A stretch of 13,902 nucleotides of DNA, from NCBI GenBank assembly GCA_023436605.1, contig JAEZIQ010000035.1:1-13902 (forward strand), given 5' to 3'. Under the pieces are notes generated by a model. It ran no database searches, had not been told where the DNA came from, and saw only the letters and a list, made by a program, of their open reading frames with translations. The DNA comes from Actinomycetes bacterium. Lineage in GTDB: Bacteria; Actinomycetota; Thermoleophilia; Solirubrobacterales; 70-9. A program made the position numbers and the translations under genes. Shown here piece after piece: positions 6,697 to 12,603 of this stretch. How positions within the stretch are numbered: the first letter of the stretch is position 1; each line of letters starts with the position of its first letter.

Positions 6697-7092
6697 ATGC
6701 TTACTGATCCGATTTCCGATTACCTGACCCGCATCCGCAACGGACTCAGCTCCGGCCTGGCCACCGTCGAGGTGCCCAGCTCGAAGCTGAAGCTGGAGGT
6801 CTCCCGCATCCTCACCGAGCAGGGCTACATCTCGGGCTACGAGAAGAGTGCTGCCGAAGTGGGCGAGAAGATCACGGTCGAACTCAAGTACACCAAGGAC
6901 CACCAGCCGGTCATCACCGGCCTCGAGCGGGTCTCCCGTCCCGGCCGCCGTCGTTACGTCGGCCACGGCGAGGTCCCCCGGGTTCACGGTGGTACCGGTA
7001 CCGCGATCATCACCACCTCGCATGGTGTGATGACCGGTCACCAGGCAAAGAAGGAAGGCGTCGGCGGCGAGGTTCTCGCCTACGTCTGGTAA
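6697..7092 (+). CDS. rpsH: 30S ribosomal protein S8
   Basis: S8 binds the central domain of 16S rRNA early in assembly and is the translational repressor of the spc operon in E. coli. The 131-residue protein starts MLTDPISDYLTRIRNGLSSG and ends with the diagnostic block TAIITTSHGVMTGHQAKKEGVGGEVLAYVW. The usual 'DREAR' in that block reads GHQAK here, a mild divergence. I did not find an obvious S8 target hairpin at the rplX-rplE junction. The ATG at 6697 is preceded by a 4-nt gap. Confidence 0.98.
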   Translation: MLTDPISDYLTRIRNGLSSGLATVEVPSSKLKLEVSRILTEQGYISGYEKSAAEVGEKITVELKYTKDHQPVITGLERVSRPGRRRYVGHGEVPRVHGGTGTAIITTSHGVMTGHQAKKEGVGGEVLAYVW

Positions 7093-7102
7093 CGAGGAAC
7101 TC

Positions 7103-7636
7103 ATGAGTCGAATTGGAAAAAAGCCGATCGATCTCCCCGATGGGGTCGAGATCGACATCAAGCCCGGACTGATCACGGTCAAGGGCCCGAAGGGCGAGCT
7201 CGAGCAGGAAGTCTCGACCGACATGATCGTGAAGTCGGAGAACGGCGAGATCACGGTCGAGCGGCCGACTGACCGCCCGAAACACCGGGCCCTGCACGGC
7301 CTGACCCGGAGCCTGATCGCCAACATGATCGTCGGAGTCACCGACGGCTACCAGAAGGTGCTCGAGATCCAGGGCGTCGGCTACCGTGCCGCAGCCAAGG
7401 GCAAGAGCCTGGAGCTTTCGCTCGGTTACTCCCATCCGGTGAACGTCGAAGCCCCCGAAGGCATCGAGTTCGAACTTCCCCAGCCGACGGAAATCATCGT
7501 CAAGGGGATTGACAAGCAGAAGGTCGGCCAGGTCGCGGCAAACATCCGCGAGAGCCGTCCGCCCGAGCCCTACAAGGGCAAGGGCATTCGTTATCGCGGC
7601 GAGAACGTCGCGAGGAAGGTCGGCAAGCGAGTATGA
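7103..7636 (+). CDS. rplF: 50S ribosomal protein L6
   Basis: L6 lies near the GTPase-associated region and the sarcin-ricin loop. The 177-residue length is typical and there are two homologous domains. Signatures are MSRIGKKPIDLP, ITVKGPKGEL, the RALHGLTRSLIANMIVGVTDGYQKVLEIQGVGYRA centre, LGYSHPV, and the C-terminal RPPEPYKGKGIRYRGENVARKVGK, which contacts rRNA. GAGGA just before the ATG (gap 7093-7102) is a good ribosome binding site. It overlaps rplR by 4 nt (ATGA). Confidence 0.99.
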   Translation: MSRIGKKPIDLPDGVEIDIKPGLITVKGPKGELEQEVSTDMIVKSENGEITVERPTDRPKHRALHGLTRSLIANMIVGVTDGYQKVLEIQGVGYRAAAKGKSLELSLGYSHPVNVEAPEGIEFELPQPTEIIVKGIDKQKVGQVAANIRESRPPEPYKGKGIRYRGENVARKVGKRV

Positions 7637-7986
7637 CCATCACTACAAGTCGTCAGCGCCGGCAGCGTCGTCGTTACCGGGTCCGGGCCAAGGTGTCCGG
7701 AACGGCCGAGCGGCCCCGTCTTTCCGTGTACCGGTCCAACCGTGGTGTTTTCGCCCAGCTCATCGACGACGTCGATGGCAAGACGCTGGCCGCCGCGAAC
7801 TGGACCGAGCCCGAGCTCAAGGAGCTCAGCGGCAAGGATCAGGCGAAGAAGGCCGGCGAGCTGCTGGCAGAACGTGCAAAGAAGGCAGGAGTCGAGACTT
7901 GTGTCTTCGACCGAAGCGGTTACCGCTACCACGGCAGGGTCAAGGCCCTCGCCGAAGGTGCGAGAGAGGGTGGACTGGAGTTCTAG
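7633..7986 (+). CDS. rplR: 50S ribosomal protein L18
   Basis: L18 binds 5S rRNA with L5 and attaches it to the central protuberance. The 117-residue protein has the basic Arg-rich N-terminus (RQRRQRRRYRVRAKV), the core ERPRLSVYRSNRGVFAQLIDDVDGKTLAAA, and the C-terminal FDRSGYRYHGRVKALAEGAREGGLEF, all typical. It is coupled to rplF by ATGA. Its final codons and stop are part of a perfect 22-nt palindrome (7974-7995), described separately. Confidence 0.98.
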   Translation: MTITTSRQRRQRRRYRVRAKVSGTAERPRLSVYRSNRGVFAQLIDDVDGKTLAAANWTEPELKELSGKDQAKKAGELLAERAKKAGVETCVFDRSGYRYHGRVKALAEGAREGGLEF

Positions 7987-7995
7987 AACTCCAGT
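7974..7995. repeat. Perfect 22-nt palindrome over the rplR stop codon
   Basis: The arms ACTGGAGTTCT (7974-7984) and AGAACTCCAGT (7985-7995) are exact reverse complements. The TAG stop (7984-7986) sits at the centre. In RNA it could fold into a 9-bp stem with a CUAG loop. There is no T-tract after it, so it is not an intrinsic terminator. It lies in the largest spacer inside the spc block (7987-8011, 25 nt), which suggests an mRNA structure or a protein or nuclease site between rplR and rpsE, though function is only inferred. Confidence 0.8.
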
Positions 7996-8011
7996 ACGGT
8001 GAAGAGCTCAT

Positions 8012-8863
8012 ATGAAGGGAATGGATACAGCCCGCATCGAAATGGTCAGTCCGAAGGGACTCGACCTGCAGGAACGAGTGATCGAGATCAACCGTGTGGC
8101 CAAGGTGGTCAAGGGTGGTCGTCGCTTCTCGTTCACCGCCCTCGTTGCAGTAGGTGACGAAGAATCGGTCGTCGGGATCGGTTACGGCAAGGCTCGCGAG
8201 GTTCCGCTCGCGATCCAGAAGGCCGTCGAGAACGCCCGCAAGAACCTGATTCGGATCCCCAAGTACGGGGACACCATCACTCACAAGATCATCGGCCGCT
8301 ACGGCGCCGGTCATGTCGTCCTGCGCCCGGCCAGCCCGGGTACCGGCGTCATCGCCGGTGGTGGCGTCCGTGCCGTGCTCGAACTGGGCGGGGTGCGCGA
8401 CATCCTGACCAAGTCGATTGGCACCCAGAACCCGATCAACCTGGTCAAGGCGACCATGGACGGCATCATCCGTCTGCGCCGGCCGGAGGAGGTCGCCGAA
8501 CTGCGCGGTCTGACGATCAGCGAGGTTCTCGGCATCGACAAGGACGCCGAGGCGGAAGCTGCTGCCGCGGAGGCCACGGAGAACGGCAACGGTGCCGCTC
8601 CCGAGGCTCCGAGCGATCAGGAAGCTGCCGCCGAGGCCGTCGCCGAGACCCCGGCTGACATCGCCGCGGTCGAGGAGAAGGCCGCCGAGGAAAGCGCTGA
8701 CGCGCCGGCCCCCGAGCCGACCGAAGCAGGTGTGAGTGAAGTGGAGGCCGAAGTAGCCGCCGAAGTGGCGCAGGCCGAGACCGTGGTCGAAGCTGCCGAA
8801 GAAGTCCAGGCAGCCGAGGAGAAGGCCGAAGACGCCGAGAAGGCTGAAGAGGACAACTCCTGA
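8012..8863 (+). CDS. rpsE: 30S ribosomal protein S5 with long Ala/Glu C-terminal extension
   Basis: S5 lines the mRNA entry tunnel and influences decoding accuracy. The core spans residues about 17-176: LQERVIEINRVAKVVKGGRRFSFTALVAVGD (dsRNA-binding-like domain), VGIGYGKAREVPLAIQKAVENARKNL, then GAGHVVLRPASPGTGVIAGGGVRAVLELGGVRDILTKSIGTQNPINLVKAT. The family is commonly 165-210 residues; here 283. Residues 177-283 are an extension built of Ala, Glu, Val, Pro and Asp, with no recognisable domain, likely flexible or partly helical. ATG 8012 has GAAGAG 5 nt upstream; ATG 8021 is possible but lacks proper spacing. It overlaps rpmD as TGATG. Confidence 0.97.
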   Translation: MKGMDTARIEMVSPKGLDLQERVIEINRVAKVVKGGRRFSFTALVAVGDEESVVGIGYGKAREVPLAIQKAVENARKNLIRIPKYGDTITHKIIGRYGAGHVVLRPASPGTGVIAGGGVRAVLELGGVRDILTKSIGTQNPINLVKATMDGIIRLRRPEEVAELRGLTISEVLGIDKDAEAEAAAAEATENGNGAAPEAPSDQEAAAEAVAETPADIAAVEEKAAEESADAPAPEPTEAGVSEVEAEVAAEVAQAETVVEAAEEVQAAEEKAEDAEKAEEDNS

Positions 8864-9042
8864 TGGCCAAGCTCTCGATCACACAGACTCGTTCAGATAT
8901 CAACACGAACCCGAGCCAGCGTGGCACGCTTGCCGCTCTGGGTCTGGGCAAGATCGGCCGTACGGTCGAGCGCGATGATTCGCCCCAGCTCCAGGGTCAG
9001 CTCAAGGTGATTTCTCACCTGGTCAAGGTGGAGGAGGCCTGA
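8863..9042 (+). CDS. rpmD: 50S ribosomal protein L30
   Basis: L30 is a small 50S protein. The 59-residue reading frame from ATG 8863 to TGA 9040-9042 starts MAKLSITQTRSDINTNPSQR, then has the family signature GTLAALGLGKIGRTVERDDSP and ends VISHLVKVEEA. The 'T..ALGL..IG.TV' pattern and the place between rpsE and rplO are decisive. Both ends overlap neighbours by one base (TGATG on each side), so three genes, rpsE-rpmD-rplO, are probably translationally coupled. The short length makes it easy to miss. Confidence 0.96.
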   Translation: MAKLSITQTRSDINTNPSQRGTLAALGLGKIGRTVERDDSPQLQGQLKVISHLVKVEEA

Positions 9043-9542
9043 TGGCTGACAAGCAGGAAAGCCGCGAAGAAGAAATCGGCCTTCACAACCTGAGCCCCAA
9101 GCCCGGCTCGCGTCGCCCCAAGAAGCGGGTCGGCCGCGGTCCCGGTTCGGGCACCGGCAAGACTTCCGGTCGCGGACACGGCGGCCAGGGCCAGCGTTCG
9201 GGCAACCAGCGCAAGACCAACCTCGAAGGTGGTCAGACCCCGATTCACATGCGGATGCGCAAGTTGCGCGGCCCGCACATGAAGAAGTCGATGCCGTTCG
9301 AGAATTTCCGGACCGCGACCCAGCCGGTCAACCTGGCCGATCTCGAAGATCGTTTCGAGGCCGGAGCCGAGGTCACCCCGGAGTCGCTCAAGGCTGTCGG
9401 TCTCGCCACCCGCAAGGATCCGGTCAAGATCCTCGCCCGGGGTGAGATCACCAAGAAGCTGACCGTCAAGGCCCACGGCTTCTCGGCCACGGCCAAGGAG
9501 AAGATCGAAGCCGCCGGCGGAAGCTGCGAGCTGATCGACTGA
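9042..9542 (+). CDS. rplO: 50S ribosomal protein L15
   Basis: L15 is a late-assembly 50S protein with a long basic N-terminal tail that penetrates rRNA. The 166-residue protein has the signature NLSPKPGSRRPKKRVGRGPGSGTGKTSGRGHGGQ (residues about 16-49), the RKTNLEGGQTPIHMRMRK segment and a C-terminal globular domain with KILARGEITKKLTVKAHGFSATAKEKIEAAGG. It begins with an extra acidic segment (residues 1-12, KQESREEEIG) and is slightly longer than the common 145-150 residues. It is coupled on both sides by TGATG. Confidence 0.98.
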   Translation: MADKQESREEEIGLHNLSPKPGSRRPKKRVGRGPGSGTGKTSGRGHGGQGQRSGNQRKTNLEGGQTPIHMRMRKLRGPHMKKSMPFENFRTATQPVNLADLEDRFEAGAEVTPESLKAVGLATRKDPVKILARGEITKKLTVKAHGFSATAKEKIEAAGGSCELID

Positions 9543-10810
9543 TGATCGCAACCGTTGCGAAAGCGTTCTCCGTACCGGAGATCCGCCGGAAGCTCCTGTT
9601 CGTGGCGGCGATGCTCGCCCTCTACCGGCTGGGTGCCTACATCCCGGCCCCCGGCATCGACATCGATGCCGTCAAGTCGTTGGAGGAACAGCTCACCGGC
9701 TCGAACATCCTTGGCTTCCTGAACCTGTTCTCAGGTGGCTCGCTTTCGCGACTGTCGCTGTTCGCGCTGGGCATCATGCCCTACATCACGGCGTCGATCA
9801 TCCTGCAGCTGTTGACGGTCGTCGTGCCTTCGCTGGAGCGTCTCCAGAAGGAAGGCGAAGTCGGCCAGCAGAAGATCACGCAGTACACGCGTTACCTGAC
9901 CGTGGCCCTGGCCGCGATGCAGTCCTTCGCCTACGTCTTCCTCTTCAACTCCCTGTCGTCCGGTGGCGACAGCGTCGTCTCGAACATGAACGTGGCCAAC
10001 GTGCTGCTGATCGTGATCTGCCTGACCGCCGGTACGACGCTGCTGATGTGGATCGGCGAGCTGATCACCCAGCGCGGGATCGGCAACGGCATCTCGCTGC
10101 TGATCTTCGCCTCGATCGTCTCCGGGGTGCTGCCCGGCATCCAGACCTGGTGGAACAACCCCGATCAGGTCTTCGTCGTGCTGCTGCCGTTCATCTGTCT
10201 CGCGGTCATCGTGGCGATCGTCTACGTCCAGGAAGGCCAGCGCCGGATCCCGGTGCAGTACGCCAAGCGCGTGGTCGGCCGCAAGATGACTTCTGGTGGC
10301 TCGACCTACCTGCCGCTCCGGGTCAACATGGCCGGCGTCATCCCGGTCATCTTTGCCGCCTCGATCATGGCGATGCCGCCGACCATCGGTCAGCTGATCA
10401 ACACACCGGCGTCGCTGGACTTCGCCGCCTTCCTCAACCCCGGCGGCTGGGCCTACGTGGTCGGTGAAGTGTTCTTCATCATCATCTTCACCTACTTCTA
10501 CACGGCGGTCACCTTCAATCCGGTGGACCAGGCCGACAACCTCAAGAAGTACGGCGGGTTCATTCCCGGCGTGCGTCCCGGACGGCCCACGGCCGAGTAC
10601 CTGGACCGCGTCCTTTCCCGCCTGACCTTCCCGGGCGCCTTGTATCTCGGTGCCGTGGCCGCACTCCCGACCATCCTTTTCAACAACATCGGTGGCGGGT
10701 TCTTCTTCGGTGGTACCTCGATCCTGATCGTCGTGGGCGTCGCCCTCGACACGGTCAAACAGCTCGAGGCGCAGCTGATGATGCGGAACTACGAAGGCTT
10801 CCTCAAGTAG
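9542..10810 (+). CDS. secY: Preprotein translocase subunit SecY
   Basis: SecY is the channel of the SecYEG complex in the cytoplasmic membrane, passing unfolded preproteins and inserting membrane proteins. The 422 residues contain ten hydrophobic segments. TM1 is at residues about 17-36, the plug and TM2 follow (GSNILGFLNLFSGGSLSR, then ALGIMPYITASIILQLL), TM4-5 include MWIGELITQRGIGNGISLLIFASI, and TM10 (SILIVVGVALDTVKQLEAQLM) ends at RNYEGFLK. The cytoplasmic loop before TM7 has RRIPVQYAKRVVGRK and the C5 loop has GGFIPGVRPGRPT, both typical and important for SecA and ribosome contact. Signature length and ends are intact. The ATG overlaps rplO as TGATG. Confidence 0.99.
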   Translation: MIATVAKAFSVPEIRRKLLFVAAMLALYRLGAYIPAPGIDIDAVKSLEEQLTGSNILGFLNLFSGGSLSRLSLFALGIMPYITASIILQLLTVVVPSLERLQKEGEVGQQKITQYTRYLTVALAAMQSFAYVFLFNSLSSGGDSVVSNMNVANVLLIVICLTAGTTLLMWIGELITQRGIGNGISLLIFASIVSGVLPGIQTWWNNPDQVFVVLLPFICLAVIVAIVYVQEGQRRIPVQYAKRVVGRKMTSGGSTYLPLRVNMAGVIPVIFAASIMAMPPTIGQLINTPASLDFAAFLNPGGWAYVVGEVFFIIIFTYFYTAVTFNPVDQADNLKKYGGFIPGVRPGRPTAEYLDRVLSRLTFPGALYLGAVAALPTILFNNIGGGFFFGGTSILIVVGVALDTVKQLEAQLMMRNYEGFLK

Positions 10811-10820
10811 GGGTCTGGCC

Positions 10821-11495
10821 GTGGCCGAACTCAATCTGATCCTGCTGGGACCTCCCGGGAGCGGCAAGGGCACCCAGGGGGAGCGCCTTCAGGAGGACCT
10901 CGAGTACCCGTACTACGCGACCGGGGACATCCTCCGGGCCGCAGTCAAGGAAGGTACCGAGGTCGGTCGGTCGGCCAAGGAGTACATGGACCGCGGTGAC
11001 CTGGTCCCGGATGAGGTGATTATCGGCATCATCGCCGAACGCCTCGAGTCCGGCGAGGCCGATCACGGTTTCATTCTCGATGGTTTCCCGCGTACGGTGA
11101 TCCAGGCCGAGGCCCTCGACGGGAAACTCGGCGAGCTGGGTCGCCAGCTGACCGCGGTGATCCTGATCGACGTCGCCGACGAGGCGATCGTCAGCCGGCT
11201 CTCCGGCCGTCGCGTCTGCCAGGAGAAGGGTCACGTCTACCACGTCGACCACAACCCGCCGGCCACCGAAGGTGTCTGCGACATCGACGGCTCGGAGCTC
11301 TACATCCGTGACGACGACAAGCCCGAAGTTGTCCGTCACCGGCTCGATCAGTACCACGAGAAGACCGCTCCGCTGGTCGACTACTACCGCAAGCAGGGTC
11401 TCCTCAACGAAATCGACGGCACCGACGACCCGGACCGGGTCAGCGAGAAGATTCGCATCCTCGTTTCGACACTGAGCCTTGAAGAAGGCCGCTGA
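10821..11495 (+). CDS. adk: Adenylate kinase
   Basis: This cytosolic enzyme catalyses ATP + AMP to 2 ADP. The 224-residue long-form protein has the P-loop GPPGSGKGT (residues 10-18), AMP-site TGDILRAA (34-41), DGFPRT (87-92) with the AMP-binding Arg91, the LID insertion (about 127-168) opened by SGRRVC and closed by RDDD, and the C-terminal LVDYYRKQGLL. The LID carries Cys133, His138, Cys153 and Asp156, where four-Cys or three-Cys/Asp zinc sites are common in Gram-positives; position 136, the usual second Cys, is Lys. GTG 10821 gives the correct N-terminus (MAELNLILLG) 10 nt after secY. adk directly after secY is a classic arrangement. Confidence 0.98.
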   Translation: MAELNLILLGPPGSGKGTQGERLQEDLEYPYYATGDILRAAVKEGTEVGRSAKEYMDRGDLVPDEVIIGIIAERLESGEADHGFILDGFPRTVIQAEALDGKLGELGRQLTAVILIDVADEAIVSRLSGRRVCQEKGHVYHVDHNPPATEGVCDIDGSELYIRDDDKPEVVRHRLDQYHEKTAPLVDYYRKQGLLNEIDGTDDPDRVSEKIRILVSTLSLEEGR

Positions 11496-11504
11496 CTCCA
11501 TCCG

Positions 11505-12257
11505 ATGATCATCCGCAAGACGGACGATCAGATCGAGAAGATGGCAGCCGCGGGTGCCGTGCACGCCCGCTGCATGAAGATGCTGACCTCGAAGGTCCGG
11601 CCCGGAGTGACTACGGCCGAGCTTGACGAGGTCGCCGAGAAATACATCCGCTCCCAGGGCGGGGTTCCCACCTTCAAGGGCTTCCGCGGCTTCCCCGGGT
11701 CTATCTGTGCCTCGCCCAACTCGATGGTGGTTCACGGCATCCCCGGTCCCTACAAGCTCGAGAAGGGCGACATCCTCTCGATCGACATCGGCGTCACTCT
11801 CGACGGCTGGGTCGCGGACGGCGCTTCGACGATCGCAGTTGGCAGGGTCGACGAGACCACCGAAAAGCTGCTGACGGTGACCAAGGAGTCTCTCGACCTG
11901 GCTGCCGCCCAGATGGTGCCCGGCAACCGGGTGGGGGACATCGGTCACGCCGTGCAGAGCCACGTCGAGGCAGCCGGCTTCTCGATCATCCGTACCCTGG
12001 TCGGCCACGGTGTCGGTCAGAACATGCATGAGGAGCCCCAGATCCCGAATTACGGCATGCCCGGCCGCGGCCCCGAAATCGAGGCCGGAATGGTCTTCGC
12101 GATCGAACCGATGGTCAACGTCGGCGGTCCCGACGTCTACATGGATGACGACGGCTGGTCGGTCTACTCCGACGACGGCTCGATGGCCGCCCACTTCGAA
12201 TACACCGTCGCGGCGACCGAAGACGGCCCCCGCATCCTCACCCCCTGGGATGCCTGA
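11505..12257 (+). CDS. map: Methionine aminopeptidase, type I
   Basis: This enzyme removes the initiator methionine from nascent proteins. The 250-residue length without N-terminal extension and without the type-II insert marks type Ia. The two-metal ligands are visible: Asp94 (SIDIGV), Asp105 (VADGAS), His168 (GHGVGQ), Glu201 (FAIEPMVN) and Glu232 (HFEYT), with supporting His77 (VVHGIP) and His175 (MHEEP). It is 9 nt after adk. The upstream ribosome binding site is poor: the best purine run (GAAGAAGG, 11481-11488) is 16 nt away, so coupling to adk translation is likely. After it the co-directional cluster is broken by a 228-nt gap. Confidence 0.98.
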   Translation: MIIRKTDDQIEKMAAAGAVHARCMKMLTSKVRPGVTTAELDEVAEKYIRSQGGVPTFKGFRGFPGSICASPNSMVVHGIPGPYKLEKGDILSIDIGVTLDGWVADGASTIAVGRVDETTEKLLTVTKESLDLAAAQMVPGNRVGDIGHAVQSHVEAAGFSIIRTLVGHGVGQNMHEEPQIPNYGMPGRGPEIEAGMVFAIEPMVNVGGPDVYMDDDGWSVYSDDGSMAAHFEYTVAATEDGPRILTPWDA

Positions 12258-12289
12258 GCGAGGCCGCCGCCCACTTGGTCTTCCGGTCT

Positions 12290-12317
12290 TTGACCTTGAA
12301 GTTTGGAGCGCTATATG
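12290..12317 (+). promoter_or_regulatory. Candidate promoter for the rpmJ-rpsM-rpsK-rpoA block
   Basis: TTGACC (12290-12295) and TATATG (12312-12317) are separated by 16 nt. The -35 matches five of six bases of the housekeeping consensus and the -10 matches four of six. It stands about 170 nt upstream of rpmJ, leaving a leader of some 160 nt. It is the best promoter-like pair I see in the window, but no transcript evidence is available. Confidence 0.4.
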
Positions 12318-12330
12318 GCGGAAACTTCAA
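12296..12330 (+). repeat. 9-bp perfect inverted repeat around the candidate -10
   Basis: TTGAAGTTT (12296-12304) and AAACTTCAA (12322-12330) are exact reverse complements with a 17-nt interior. Inside, CGC (12309-12311) and GCG (12318-12320) could add three pairs, leaving the loop TATATG. As DNA it would be an operator-like element in the promoter spacer and -10; as RNA it would fold with GGAG and an ATG in its interior. Its function is unknown. Confidence 0.7.
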
Positions 12331-12402
12331 TCTCAATGGGGGGAAGGGACCGTTTTGGGTCTGACTGGACCTGTCGGGTATCTTCCTGCTATTGTTGACG
12401 AC

Positions 12403-12424
12403 CGGCCAAAATTGGCCGATTTTT
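12403..12424 (+). terminator. Terminator-like hairpin before rpmJ
   Basis: CGGCCA (12403-12408) pairs with TGGCCG (12413-12418) around a 4-nt loop, and TTTTT (12420-12424) follows after one base. This is the form of a small intrinsic terminator. It would close the transcript running through secY-adk-map, or act as an attenuator for transcripts started at the candidate promoter upstream. The stem is short and only moderately strong. Confidence 0.4.
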
Positions 12425-12485
12425 CACGCCCGGAGTCCGTTTACTGGGACTTGCGGGAGATCTCTTCCAAAGGAATGACTGGACG

Positions 12486-12599
12486 ATGAAGGTCCGAGCC
12501 TCGGTAAAACCGATGTGTGAGAAGTGCAAGATTATTCGCCGACGCGGTCGCGTTCTGGTGATTTGTGAGAACCCGCGACACAAGCAGAGGCAGGGTTAG
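12486..12599 (+). CDS. rpmJ: 50S ribosomal protein L36
   Basis: L36 is the smallest 50S protein, a zinc ribbon. The 37-residue frame from ATG 12486 to TAG 12597-12599 starts MKVRASVKPMCEKCKIIRRRG and ends RVLVICENPRHKQRQG, the standard family sequence and length. The zinc ligands Cys11, Cys14, Cys27 and His32 are all present, so this is the zinc-containing (C+) form. AAAGGA at 12469-12474 is 11 nt upstream, a rather long spacing. It is the first gene after the 228-nt gap and so probably the first of the alpha block. Codon use is less GC-biased than in most neighbours. Confidence 0.97.
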   Translation: MKVRASVKPMCEKCKIIRRRGRVLVICENPRHKQRQG

Positions 12600-12603
12600 T
12601 TAG

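Larger units (their letters stand above)
12258..12485 (+). other. 228-nt intergenic region in the usual place of infA
   Basis: This is the only long gap in the window. It is about 55% GC by hand count, visibly lower than the genes around it. It holds a promoter-like pair (12290-12317), a 9-bp inverted repeat (12296-12330), and a hairpin plus T-run (12403-12424). I looked for infA in all frames and saw no IF-1-like sequence. Two small open frames exist. One covers 12250-12489 (79 codons plus stop), shares the ATGA overlap with rpmJ but has codon use unlike the neighbours. The other is 27 codons, 12315-12398, with GGAG 6 nt upstream. Neither resembles a family I know; I treat the stretch as mainly regulatory. 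Confidence 0.7.

Noticed and set aside
6993..7004. 12-nt palindrome GGTACCGGTACC in rpsH
   Set aside because: It encodes a conserved Gly-Thr-Gly-Thr segment of S8; no sign of a regulatory role.
8540..8860. S5 tail as a separate fused gene or a frameshift into another frame
   Set aside because: The frame is continuous with the core, codon bias is unchanged, and it ends in the expected TGATG overlap with rpmD; no second domain is recognisable.
12366..12395. Second promoter-like pair TGGACC - 18 nt - TATTGT upstream of rpmJ
   Set aside because: Both boxes match only four of six consensus bases and any transcript would immediately run into the hairpin plus T-run at 12403-12424. Weaker than the pair at 12290-12317.
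12315..12398. 27-codon frame with GGAG upstream as a real gene
   Set aside because: It matches no family, is very short, and lies inside a probable promoter/leader. Kept only as a possible leader peptide within the inverted-repeat finding.
12395..12424. TTGACG at 12395-12400 as a -35 box
   Set aside because: At 16-18 nt downstream there is only GATTTT/ATTTTT inside the terminator-like element, not a credible -10.
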